Assembly: GCF_943914685.1 (NCBI RefSeq)
Contig: NZ_CALUCZ010000003.1
Span: forward strand, 85,748 to 149,747
Direction of reading: 5' to 3'
Source of the DNA: an uncultured Mobiluncus sp.
GTDB taxonomy: Bacteria > Actinomycetota > Actinomycetes > Actinomycetales > Actinomycetaceae
DNA: 64,000 bases
Positions within the stretch are counted from its first letter, which is position 1. Each line of letters begins with the position of its first letter. The position numbers and the translations under genes are program-made. This document shows, piece after piece, positions 24,882 through 33,213 of this stretch. The notes under the pieces are model-generated. The model had not been told where the DNA came from and did no database searches. It was given only the letters and a program-made list of their open reading frames with translations.

Positions 24882-25988
24882 CTAGCCCATAATCGAGGCC
24901 CAGGAACGCACCCAGGCTTCGCGGTTCTTAACCACGTCGGACTCCTTGAGCATGGCCGCCTGGCCCGACGGGGCGCCAAACTTGGCCAACGGTTCTGGCA
25001 GCTGCACCGAATCCAGCACCGGGTACATGTAGTTGTTCTCGGTCAGGTCCTTTTGCGCCGTTTCCTCGGTCAGGAACTGGACCAACGCCGCAGCACCCGC
25101 CGGGTTCTTGGCACCTTTCAGCACCCCGGCGTATTCAATCTGCTGATAGCAAGTCGCCGGCACGTTACCGATGGTGGAAACACTCCCGTCATCGCTGACT
25201 GCCCAAGCCGGGGAGGACGCGTAGGACACCATGATGGGGTAAGCCGCGCTGCCGTTGTCATTGGAACCTGCCGTAAAGTCGACGTTGAACGCATCGTCCC
25301 ATGAGCTCACGGACTTGACCCCGTTCTCTTTCAGCGACTTCCAGTAGTCCGTCCACCCGTTTTCACCCTTGGCGTTGATGGTGGACAGCAGGAAAGCGAG
25401 GCCCGGCGTGGACGTGCGAGGATCCTCTACCACGGTGAGGTTCTTGTATTCAGGTTTCGCTAGGTCGTCGAAAGTTGCGGGGGGCTGCTGGCCTTTCTTT
25501 TGGAAGTAGGCGACATCGTAGTTCACGCAAACCTCACCGCGGTCCACGGGAACCAACTGTTTCGACTCCCCGCGTACCTTTTGCACGCTGGGAGCGAGTT
25601 TCCCAGTGAAATCAGCCAAGGCTCCGGCATCAACAGCCGCCTGAGCGGTGTTGTTATCAAATCCGAACACGGCGTCGCCCAACGGCGCATCTTTGGTCAA
25701 AATCAGCTTGTTGGTTAGCTCTACCCCATCGCCGTTCTTAACCACCTTTAACTTGTAACCGGTTTTCTTGGTGAAGGCGGCGGCCGTTTCATCGCTCAAA
25801 GGAAATGAATCATAGGTCACAAGGGTAACCGTGCTGCTGGACTTGTCCTGGTCGGTTCCCGGGGTGGTGGTGGCGCTATCGACCGGACGCGAATCGCTGC
25901 AACCCGCCAGCAAAGCCGCGCACAACCCTGCTGCAGCCAACGCTGCCAAAGTCCGGGACGAGGCTGGTCCACGAGTAATGGAAAACAT
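24882..25988 (-). CDS. thiB: Thiamine ABC transporter substrate-binding lipoprotein (ThiB/TbpA-like)
   Basis: A 368-residue periplasmic-type binding protein with a lipoprotein signal (lipobox LLAGC, Cys at about residue 29). The mature part starts with VTLVTYDSFPLSDETAAAF, and YDSF is characteristic of thiamine-binding TbpA proteins. It would capture thiamine or its phosphates outside the membrane. The start at 25988 has AAAGGGC before the ATG; a longer frame to 26078 runs into the riboswitch and is rejected. Regulation is by the TPP aptamer 73 bp upstream. Confidence 0.9.
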   Translation of the reverse strand: MFSITRGPASSRTLAALAAAGLCAALLAGCSDSRPVDSATTTPGTDQDKSSSTVTLVTYDSFPLSDETAAAFTKKTGYKLKVVKNGDGVELTNKLILTKDAPLGDAVFGFDNNTAQAAVDAGALADFTGKLAPSVQKVRGESKQLVPVDRGEVCVNYDVAYFQKKGQQPPATFDDLAKPEYKNLTVVEDPRTSTPGLAFLLSTINAKGENGWTDYWKSLKENGVKSVSSWDDAFNVDFTAGSNDNGSAAYPIMVSYASSPAWAVSDDGSVSTIGNVPATCYQQIEYAGVLKGAKNPAGAAALVQFLTEETAQKDLTENNYMYPVLDSVQLPEPLAKFGAPSGQAAMLKESDVVKNREAWVRSWASIMG

Positions 25989-26060
25989 AACTGCCCTTTC
26001 TACAATCAGTAAGAGCAGGGGAAAAGTCCACGTCCTGGGCGACGCAAACCGAGATTTACT

Positions 26061-26159
26061 CGACTTCCTCGGCAACATTACTTGCCTGGTGCGAGGGTCT
26101 GCCTACCTCATGCAACTCACGAAGTCACGGCACTCTCAGCGAATTTCGCTCCCCTGTCG
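26061..26159 (-). promoter_or_regulatory. TPP (THI-element) riboswitch controlling thiBPQ
   Basis: On the minus strand the leader shows the thiamine pyrophosphate aptamer signatures in order: CGACAGGGGAGC, CGCTGAGAGTGCC, AGACCCTCGCACC, then GTAATGTTGCCGAGGAAGTCG. The closing stem P1 pairs CGAC (26156-26159) with GTCG (26061-26064). The aptamer ends about 70 bases before the thiB start codon. I could not identify a convincing terminator after it, so control may be at translation or through a weaker hairpin. Confidence 0.93.
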
Positions 26160-26223
26160 TGCCTCTAAGTATATGCCATCGCCAGGGAAAATCTGGAGGC
26201 GCGCCGATTTGGCGGACCCCGGG

Positions 26224-26268
26224 GGTAAAGGTAAAAATAGAGAGGTAAATATGTAAAAATTTTTTACC
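26224..26268. promoter_or_regulatory. Candidate operator with three GGTAAA direct repeats before glnA
   Basis: GGTAAA occurs at 26224, 26230 and 26244, and the inverted TTTACC ends at 26268, so the last pair forms a 25-bp inverted repeat (GGTAAA, 13 bases, TTTACC). The cluster ends 17 bp before the glnA start, which has an AGGAGG site. A nitrogen regulator site is plausible but the regulator is unknown. Confidence 0.4.
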
Positions 26269-26285
26269 TTGCAGGAGGTTCCGGC

Positions 26286-27707
26286 ATGTTTAATGATTCG
26301 CAATCAGTAATTAATTTTGTGAAAGAGAAAAACATTCGTTTCATCGATGTGCGCTTTTCCGACCTTTACGGAACTATGCAGCACCTCACCATACCCACCA
26401 ATATGCTGGAGGAAACGCTCACTGACGGAATGATGTTTGACGGTTCGTCCATCAACGGTTTCACCGCGATTCATGAATCCGACATGAAACTGATTCCCGA
26501 CCCCACCGCGGCTTTCGTCGATCCGTTCCGCCGGGAACCGACCTTGGTGCTGTATTCCTCTATCGTCGATCCCTTTACGAACGAGCCGTTTTCCCGTGAT
26601 CCGCGCGGCGTAACCCAGAAAGCGGAGGCCTACCTGAAGTCCACCGGCATCGCCGACACGGCGTACCTGGCTCCTGAACCGGAGTTTTACATTTTTGATT
26701 CCATTCAGTTCCGCACCGATCCGCACGATACTTTCGTGAAAATTGGTTCTCGAGAATCGCCAGTGACCTCGGGTGATTGGGAGGACGGGCACAACTTGGG
26801 CAACAAGATGCCGTTCCAAGCCGGCTACGTCCCCGTCCCCCCGATGGACGCCACCGCCGACGACCGGGACGCCATTGTGCGCGCCTTGCAAGAGACCGGT
26901 TTTGAAATCGAACGTTCTCACCACGAAGTCGGGGCGTCGGGCCAGCAGGAAATCAACTACACCTATTCCACTCTGCTGCACGCGGCGGACAACCTCACGG
27001 TGTTCAAATACATCGTGAAGAACAAGGCAATCGAACTGGGCAAGACCGTAACTTTCATGCCCAAGCCGCTGTGGGGTCAGGCCGGTTCGGGAATGCACTG
27101 CCACGTGTCTTTGTGGAAAGACGGCAATCCCCTGTTCTACGGTGAAAACGGCTATGGCGGCCTGTCTGACCTGGCACGTTGGTTTATCGGCGGGTTGCTG
27201 CGCCACGCGGCCGCGATTCTGCCGTTTACGAACCCGTCCATCAACTCTTTCCGCCGCTTGGTTCCGGGCTTTGAAGCCCCGGTGAACCTGGTGTATTCGG
27301 CGCGTAACCGGTCGGCTTGCATTCGTATTCCGGTGACCGGGACTTCCCCGAAAGCAAAGCGTGTCGAGTATCGCGTGCCCGATCCTTCGGCGAACCCCTA
27401 CCTGGCTTTCCCCGCGATTTTGATGGCGGGCCTGGACGGGATTCGCAATCGTATCGAGCCGGCCGAGCCTATCGACAAAGACCTTTACGAACTTCCTCCT
27501 GAGGAGTACCGCGACATCGATAAACTGCCGCCGTCGTTAGATTTGGCGTTGCGCGCTCTGGAGGACGACAACGAGTTTCTCACCGAGGGTGACGTGTTCA
27601 CGACTGACCTGTTAGAGACGTGGATTCGGCTGAAACGCGAAAATGAGGTGCAAAAGTTGTTCGTGCACCCCCACCCGCTGGAGTTTGAACTGTACTACAA
27701 CTGCTGA
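26286..27707 (+). CDS. glnA: Glutamine synthetase type I
   Basis: A 473-residue GSI that makes glutamine from glutamate, ammonia and ATP. Beta-Grasp N-domain from residue 15; catalytic motifs DGSSINGF, EPEFYIFD, EVGASGQQEINY, and the ATP-site segment near NPSINSFRRLVPGFEAP. The adenylylation loop DKDLYELPPEE with Tyr near residue 399 is present, so the GlnE-regulated beta subtype is likely. AGGAGG lies seven bases before the ATG. Repeats upstream may bind a regulator, and a hairpin follows the gene. Confidence 0.97.
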   Translation: MFNDSQSVINFVKEKNIRFIDVRFSDLYGTMQHLTIPTNMLEETLTDGMMFDGSSINGFTAIHESDMKLIPDPTAAFVDPFRREPTLVLYSSIVDPFTNEPFSRDPRGVTQKAEAYLKSTGIADTAYLAPEPEFYIFDSIQFRTDPHDTFVKIGSRESPVTSGDWEDGHNLGNKMPFQAGYVPVPPMDATADDRDAIVRALQETGFEIERSHHEVGASGQQEINYTYSTLLHAADNLTVFKYIVKNKAIELGKTVTFMPKPLWGQAGSGMHCHVSLWKDGNPLFYGENGYGGLSDLARWFIGGLLRHAAAILPFTNPSINSFRRLVPGFEAPVNLVYSARNRSACIRIPVTGTSPKAKRVEYRVPDPSANPYLAFPAILMAGLDGIRNRIEPAEPIDKDLYELPPEEYRDIDKLPPSLDLALRALEDDNEFLTEGDVFTTDLLETWIRLKRENEVQKLFVHPHPLEFELYYNC

Positions 27708-27722
27708 TAACTGCCGTTTTCC

Positions 27723-27743
27723 GCAGGTTCACAAGGGACCTGC
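27723..27743 (+). terminator. Hairpin between convergent glnA and the Ala/Gln-rich gene
   Basis: GCAGGTTC, five bases, GGACCTGC (one G-T pair), 16 bp after the glnA stop. There is no clear T run on either strand, so termination is possible but not certain. Confidence 0.45.
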
Positions 27744-27761
27744 CGCACTTTCGCGTTGCCG

Positions 27762-29177
27762 TCACCTGATTCTGGGTGGCGGCGGCGCGTTTTTATCCCT
27801 GGGTTTTTCCCGCATCAGCCACGGCCCAATCATCAGCATAATTCCGATGATAGCGGCGAAACTCAGCGCGACAATTTCCTCTGGAACCACTCCGTCAACA
27901 AACACTCGCATGACGACCAGGGTTATCACCAGCACGCCGCAAAAACTGATGAGGTTGCCGGCCGTGAGGTTGGCGATACCCAGATTCAGGTTCAGGCTCT
28001 GCTGCAGTTTCGCCCCGAAACCGCTGGCTGCCGCGACTTGGCTCATATACATCGGGTCCTCTGAGACACCGGAGACGCTGGTGCCTAACTGGCCGGCTTT
28101 CGGGGCTGGGTCTTGGGGGGTCATCGGGGCTGGCAACGCGGGTGCCGGATTGGCGTCAGGCCCTACGGCGGCGTTACGCGCTTGGTTCTGGGGGTGTGCC
28201 GCCGTGGTTTTTCCCTCGCTGGCCGACGCCGCCGCCTGAGCGACGGCCTGCTGAGCATTGGCCTGGGCCACGTTGGCTTGACGTACCGCCGCTTCGGGCA
28301 TGGCGGCCGGAACCGCCGGCGCGCCGGGAGCGCTTGCGGGGGTGCCGGTAGGATTCGCGGGGGCAGGAGCAGCCTGGGTCTGGGCTCCTTCCGCCCGCAG
28401 GGTTGCCGCTCCGGCAGCGGTCTGCGTGGCCGTTTGGGCGCCAGCCAGTTGTGTGGCCGCCGCTTGAGCGGAAGTGGCGGGAGCGGTATTTGCGCCGGCA
28501 GCAGCGTTTGCCAGGGTGGGCAAGGCGGATTGGGCAGCAGTGCCCGCCGCAGCTGTACCCGGATTCGCAGCTCCCGCGGCAGAGGCGGGGGTCGCGGTAG
28601 CTGCGGCCCCGCTATTTTGGGCCGCGGCGTAGAGATTTGCTCCCTGTCCGGGAGGAATCATCTGCGCACGTCCCAAAGAGGTTTGTACTGTTCCGGGAGA
28701 CACCGTGGATTGGGAAAATGACTGCAGCATTCGTGCCAAAGAATCCGGATTCGCCCCACTCTTTTGGGTGGCGGCTTGACCAGCAGCGTTCTGCCAGGCG
28801 CTGCGGGAGTTTTGCAGCGCGGAGTCAAGGTTGGTGCCGGAGGTTCCAGTGTTGGGCAGCAACTGAGTGGCCGGAGAGTCGTTGGATTGGGCGGACGCCG
28901 GATTGGGCTTTCCGGTTGCTGCCTCGGAAGTGTTTTGCGCCGATGCCAGCCCCGCCACAATGTTGGCGACGGCAGCAGAGTTTTGTGGCACCGGCAAGCC
29001 GGTAGCGCTCAAGTTCCCCTGGGCGGCCGCCCCCATATTGGCCGCGGCGTTGTTGACCGCAGCTTGCGCGTTTTGGGCGGCGGTGGCAGCATTTTGGGCG
29101 ACATTAGCCGCATTGGCAGCGTTAGCAACCCCTGGACTTCCTAACGGAAAGGAGGGGCCGACCGCAGGTATGCTCAT
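27762..29177 (-). CDS. Ala/Gln/Asn/Pro-rich protein with two C-terminal membrane helices, unknown function
   Basis: A 471-residue protein. About 375 residues are low-complexity, dominated by Ala with Gln, Asn, Thr, Ser, Gly and Pro. Then come two adjacent membrane helices (LISFCGVLVITLVVMRVFV and IVALSFAAIIGIMLMIGPW) and a short basic, Pro-rich tail. There is no signal peptide, so the long region is probably cytoplasmic and the protein anchored at its C-terminus. GGGGGAG lies before the chosen ATG. I know no family. It sits between convergent glnA and divergent fadD. Confidence 0.7.
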   Translation of the reverse strand: MSIPAVGPSFPLGSPGVANAANAANVAQNAATAAQNAQAAVNNAAANMGAAAQGNLSATGLPVPQNSAAVANIVAGLASAQNTSEAATGKPNPASAQSNDSPATQLLPNTGTSGTNLDSALQNSRSAWQNAAGQAATQKSGANPDSLARMLQSFSQSTVSPGTVQTSLGRAQMIPPGQGANLYAAAQNSGAAATATPASAAGAANPGTAAAGTAAQSALPTLANAAAGANTAPATSAQAAATQLAGAQTATQTAAGAATLRAEGAQTQAAPAPANPTGTPASAPGAPAVPAAMPEAAVRQANVAQANAQQAVAQAAASASEGKTTAAHPQNQARNAAVGPDANPAPALPAPMTPQDPAPKAGQLGTSVSGVSEDPMYMSQVAAASGFGAKLQQSLNLNLGIANLTAGNLISFCGVLVITLVVMRVFVDGVVPEEIVALSFAAIIGIMLMIGPWLMREKPRDKNAPPPPRIR

Positions 29178-29375
29178 GGACGCTCCCCCCTTCAATGAGA
29201 TTTCCCTAGGAAAGTATGCCCGCCGATTTGATAACCCTTACATCGGCTCTGCTGGTTTCATTATGAGGCCCCACAATCACAAAGTCCACTATTTCGGCAC
29301 AGTTGAGCCAAATACTATGTTCTATCTTTCGGCCTATTTTGCGGTATGTTAAACCTATTGATTCAGGAGGCTCTG

Positions 29376-31184
29376 TTGACCACAAACTATTACGCCACCC
29401 CCGCCCAAATCAGCCTGGAACCCAACGATTCCATACCTGCACTGTTTTTCACCCGCGCACGGCGCACTCCCCAGGCGGTCGTGATGATGCGGCCGCAGCC
29501 TTTCGGAGATGGCTGGGAAGAGATTACCGCCTCCACTCTGGCTAACCAGATTATCGATGTGGCGCGCGGATTTATCGGTATGGGGCTAGAGCCCGGGGAC
29601 AGCATCGGCATCATGGCCGGGACCTCCTACGAATGGGTATTGTTAGATTACGCCGCCCAGTCGGCTGGTCTGACCGTGGTTCCCATCTATGAAACTGATT
29701 CGGCAGCCCAGGTGGACTGGATTTTGGAGGATACTGGGGCGCGTTTTGTCATCACCGAAACCGCGACTCAGACTCGCTTGGTTGAGTCCACCGGACGGGT
29801 TGTGGATTGCGGGGTAGCCGCTCTCCAGGACGGGGCGCTGGACCAGATTCGCCTCAAAGGAACCAACATTCGCAAACAGGAAGTTCGGGAGCGCTTGTCC
29901 GCAGTCAACCTTGATTCGGTGCTCTCCATCGTTTATACCTCCGGAACGACCGGTAAACCGAAAGGCGTGGAGCTGACCCAGCGCAACTTCGTCTATATGG
30001 CTTTGATGATTGGGGACAGTTTGCCCGAAGTCATCGACAACAAAAAGACCCGTATGCTGCTGTTTTTACCGCTGGCACACGTGTTCGCCCGTTTCAGTTC
30101 CTACACGGTACTTTCTGGGCGCGGCATGCTGGGCTGCGTCCCAAACGTGAAAAACCTGCTGCATGACCTGCAATCTTTCCGCCCCACCAGCATGATTGTG
30201 GTGCCTCGGGTTTTGGAAAAAATTTACACCGCTGCCCAGGTCAAGGCCGGTCGCGGTCTGAAACACACAATTTTCAGTTGGGCGGTGGCGCAGGCCATTC
30301 ACTACTCGGAAGCTTTAGAGGATCCAAACCGCAAGTTTGTGGGATTCCGCTTGCATCGTTCTCACGCTATTGCGGACAAGCTGCTGTTTTCTAAACTCCT
30401 GGAACTGATGGGCGGGGACTGCCGCTGGGTCATCAGCGGTGGTGCTCCCCTAGGCGCGCGTTTGGGGCATTTTTTCCGCGGCGTGGGCTTGACTGTCATC
30501 GAAGGCTGGGGTCTGACGGAAACCGCCGGTCCGGTTACCGGCAACTTGCCTGGCAATATCCGAATCGGTAGCGTGGGGCGCCCGCTGCCTGGCGTGGAAA
30601 TAAAACTTGACAGTAGCGGGGAAATTTTTGTTCGTTCCGACCTGGTGATGCGCGGGTATCGCAACAACCCCGAGGCGACCCGCCAGGCTTTAGACCCCGA
30701 CGGCTGGTTCGCCAGCGGAGACTTGGGCGAAATCGACGACGACGGTTTCCTCAGCATTACCGGCCGTAAGAAAGAACTTATCGTGACGGCCTCGGGAAAG
30801 AACGTCTCTCCAGCTCCGTTGGAGGACTCGTTCCGCGGTCACCCCTTGGTTTCCAACGTGGTCGTCATCGGAGACAAAAGGCCGTTTGTGTCGGCTCTGG
30901 TGACTTTGGACCGGGAGATGCTGCCCACGTGGTTGGCTAACCACAAACTTCCGCCCATGGATCCGGCGACTGCCGCCCTTCACCCCGCTGTTCAAGAATC
31001 CCTGATGAAAGGCGCCCAGCGGGCCTCCGCCAGCGTCTCGAGAGCCGAATCTATCCGCAAAGTACGGGTTATTATCGGCGACTTTACCGTGGACAACGGC
31101 CTGTTGACGCCGTCTTTAAAGGTTCGTCGGGAACTGGTCATTAAAAAATACGCCAAAGAAATCGAATCCATTTACGCGAAATAG
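29376..31184 (+). CDS. fadD: Long-chain fatty-acid-CoA ligase (AMP-forming)
   Basis: A 602-residue ANL-superfamily ligase of the FadD15 type. The P-loop is YTSGTTGKPKG, the adenylate motif GWGLTETAGP, the hinge DGWFASGDLGEIDDDGFLSITGRKKELIV, and the C-terminal domain bears the catalytic Lys region. It activates fatty acids to acyl-CoA via acyl-AMP for lipid synthesis or turnover. The TTG start at 29376 is preferred because AGGAGG stands five bases before it; an ATG ten codons earlier lacks a site. Transcription is divergent from the Ala/Gln-rich gene. Confidence 0.92.
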   Translation: MTTNYYATPAQISLEPNDSIPALFFTRARRTPQAVVMMRPQPFGDGWEEITASTLANQIIDVARGFIGMGLEPGDSIGIMAGTSYEWVLLDYAAQSAGLTVVPIYETDSAAQVDWILEDTGARFVITETATQTRLVESTGRVVDCGVAALQDGALDQIRLKGTNIRKQEVRERLSAVNLDSVLSIVYTSGTTGKPKGVELTQRNFVYMALMIGDSLPEVIDNKKTRMLLFLPLAHVFARFSSYTVLSGRGMLGCVPNVKNLLHDLQSFRPTSMIVVPRVLEKIYTAAQVKAGRGLKHTIFSWAVAQAIHYSEALEDPNRKFVGFRLHRSHAIADKLLFSKLLELMGGDCRWVISGGAPLGARLGHFFRGVGLTVIEGWGLTETAGPVTGNLPGNIRIGSVGRPLPGVEIKLDSSGEIFVRSDLVMRGYRNNPEATRQALDPDGWFASGDLGEIDDDGFLSITGRKKELIVTASGKNVSPAPLEDSFRGHPLVSNVVVIGDKRPFVSALVTLDREMLPTWLANHKLPPMDPATAALHPAVQESLMKGAQRASASVSRAESIRKVRVIIGDFTVDNGLLTPSLKVRRELVIKKYAKEIESIYAK

Positions 31185-31221
31185 ACGCTGCACGAGTTGC
31201 TGCATTGAGAGGTTAAATCAA

Positions 31222-31248
31222 GTTGGACCCGCGAGCGGCGGGTCCAAC
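31222..31248. terminator. Bidirectional hairpin between fadD and the LARTG surface protein
   Basis: A perfect 11-bp inverted repeat GTTGGACCCGC with five-base loop, lying 38 bp after the fadD stop and 34 bp after the convergent surface-protein stop. Followed on the plus strand by CAGTGGAGGTTTTA. Probably shared by both genes. Confidence 0.65.
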
Positions 31249-31281
31249 CAGTGGAGGTTTTAGTTATTCGGATTGAACGAG

Positions 31282-32256
31282 TTACCGTTCAACCGCGCTG
31301 GCGCGGCGACGCGTGGTGGCGACTGCGCCAGCCAGCAATCCGGCGCCGGCAATCAGGGCAGCGACAGAAAGCAAAGCAGCATACTGGGCAACGGAACCGG
31401 TGCGAGCCAGGGAGCGGCTCAAGGAGCCAGCTTCGCCGACGGTCTGAGACCGATTGACTTGGGCCTGCTGAGCGGGAGCCGCCTGCACGGCGGAAGTCTG
31501 GACAGCGGTGGCGGGAACCACGTTGGCGTTGACTGCCGGGGCCTCAGAAACAGCCGCGTTCAGCAACGGGGTGGTCTGACCGGGAACCAAAGCCGGGCCG
31601 GCAGGTTCCGGAAGCTCAAACCACACAACCTGGGATTGACCGTTGGGGTCAGCCGGAGGAGTGTTTTCGGTCTTTGCCATGGTCAGCAACGGGGCGGGAG
31701 CCTGGGGGTCAGGAGCCGCGACCGGAGTGGAAACGGGGGCCATTGCGCTGTAGTGAGGCACTACATAAGTAACGGGAACGACCTGTGTCGGGGCGGGTTC
31801 AGCAGCCTCTGCCGGCTCAGCGGCGGGAGCAGCCTCCTCGGCCTCTGTCTGAGGTTCAGCCGGAGCGGCTTCCTCAGCGGGCTCAGCCTCGGTAGCAGTG
31901 CCTTCTTCGGCGGGAGCGGCAGTCTGTTCCTCAGCAGTTTCAGAGACTTCTGCTTCGGTCGTTTCGGGGGCTGGCGTGGTTTCCTGCGGGGCGGGTTCAG
32001 CACCCGGGGCAGGTTCCTCGGTGGCTTCCTCAGAAGCAGCCGGTTCACTCTGAGTCGCCTGCGTAGCTTCTTCAGTTTCCTCAGTGCCAGCGACAGTAAT
32101 GTCATTTTCCGCAGCAGTAGCGCCCGCCACCTCTATGGCGGGATCCGCTTCCAGTGCGGCCTGCGTACCATCGTCCGCGAAGGACGGGGCGAAACCCATC
32201 ACCGCAGCTATAAGTAAGCCGCCTCCTGCGGCGTAAAGCTTATGTGAATTTTTCAT
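31282..32256 (-). CDS. Wall-anchored surface protein with LARTG sorting signal
   Basis: A 324-residue secreted protein. Signal peptide at about 1-28 (LYAAGGGLLIAAVMGFAPSFA). The mature region is an extended Glu/Ala/Pro/Thr-rich stalk for about 150 residues, then a Pro/Val-rich part. The C-terminus carries SLARTGS, a hydrophobic helix, and RRRASAVER. LAxTG is the motif preferred by class E sortases of actinobacteria, so covalent wall attachment is likely. Start at 32256, where the signal peptide begins; GGAGACC precedes by several bases. No ligand-binding domain is recognised, so it may act as a stalk or spacer. Confidence 0.82.
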   Translation of the reverse strand: MKNSHKLYAAGGGLLIAAVMGFAPSFADDGTQAALEADPAIEVAGATAAENDITVAGTEETEEATQATQSEPAASEEATEEPAPGAEPAPQETTPAPETTEAEVSETAEEQTAAPAEEGTATEAEPAEEAAPAEPQTEAEEAAPAAEPAEAAEPAPTQVVPVTYVVPHYSAMAPVSTPVAAPDPQAPAPLLTMAKTENTPPADPNGQSQVVWFELPEPAGPALVPGQTTPLLNAAVSEAPAVNANVVPATAVQTSAVQAAPAQQAQVNRSQTVGEAGSLSRSLARTGSVAQYAALLSVAALIAGAGLLAGAVATTRRRASAVER

Positions 32257-33028
32257 GATCGGAGACCTCCATGCTCCAGCGATACCCTGTATATCGCTCT
32301 TCGGTTGCTGTCTTCCGGTTACCCTTCTTACAGCCAACCCGTACTCATAAGTATAGTCGATTTTGGCTCAATGACGCCGATTGATTACTCCGCCCGGTCT
32401 CCCAATTTGAAGTCAAATTTTTCATCTCAGTAAGTTTTAAGCTGGGTGACAGGAAAAATCGCTGAATTATCAACATTTAAATCGTTTCCAGCTGGTAAGG
32501 AATCTTTCATTTTTGTGAGGAATATCACATTTTAGAGATGCGAGCAAGGGTGTCATTTGACCTGACATTAAAATCAATTTTGTATTCACATTTGAACTTA
32601 GCCACACCCCTGTTTTGTGACAAACTCCCACGTGGGAGGCTATTTACCGGGAATTGGCGCCGCTGGTCAGCGCGACACGCCAGAGACGCCGAAAATTGCC
32701 CCGTCCACCACCACCAGATTCCTAAGAGATTTACTAAAAAAACTCAGACATTCAGGAACGCTTGGCGAATTTAGGCATTTTCTCAGCTAACCCTCAGATT
32801 TGAGTTGCGTTTCGGGACAATTCCACTCAACATGACCGCCGAAAGCGCGGTAGTATTTTGCATTCATTCGGTAAACACGTTTCCACAATCTGGCAGCTGT
32901 TTGGATAATTTGTTGATTGCGAATTTTGGGGAAAATTTCGTTTTCGCGAATCGGAAGCCGGGCCGTTCCATTACCGTTCGCCACCCATTGCTTGGAGGCC
33001 TCTCCTGAACCACCCGTTAAATAAACTG
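32257..33028. other. Long AT-rich intergenic region without a supported gene
   Basis: About 770 bp upstream of the surface protein gene. Short frames here have no ribosome-binding site or recognisable product. It holds a CRP-like palindrome (32514-32529), a 14-bp palindrome CTCCCACGTGGGAG (32625-32638), and a TATACT hexamer on the minus strand near 32355, about 95 bp before the surface protein start. No known small RNA fold was recognised. Confidence 0.6.
32514..32529. promoter_or_regulatory. CRP/GlxR-like binding site
   Basis: TGTGAGGAATATCACA is an exact match to TGTGA, six bases, TCACA. It lies about 258 bp upstream of the surface protein start in an AT-rich stretch. GlxR/CRP proteins are widespread in actinobacteria; which transcript is controlled is unclear. 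Confidence 0.5.
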
Positions 33029-33102
<74 letters not shown>

Positions 33103-33213
33103 ATTGCCCGAAAAGCAACATAGACACTTTACCCTATTGGCAACCGAAGGGAAAAACGCTGCCGCCCCGGACGCTTGAAAAAGAAATAAATCGTTGGAAA
33201 GTCGCGGAAAATC

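Noticed and set aside
26304..27206. A 300-codon frame opposite glnA
   Set aside because: Antisense shadow; glnA motifs leave no doubt about the coding strand.
28113..28721. Plus-strand frames opposite the Ala/Gln-rich gene
   Set aside because: Arg/Gly-rich shadows of a low-complexity gene; the minus-strand gene has an RBS and membrane helices.
32538..32774. A 78-codon frame in the long gap
   Set aside because: Composition is not protein-like and no start signal is visible.
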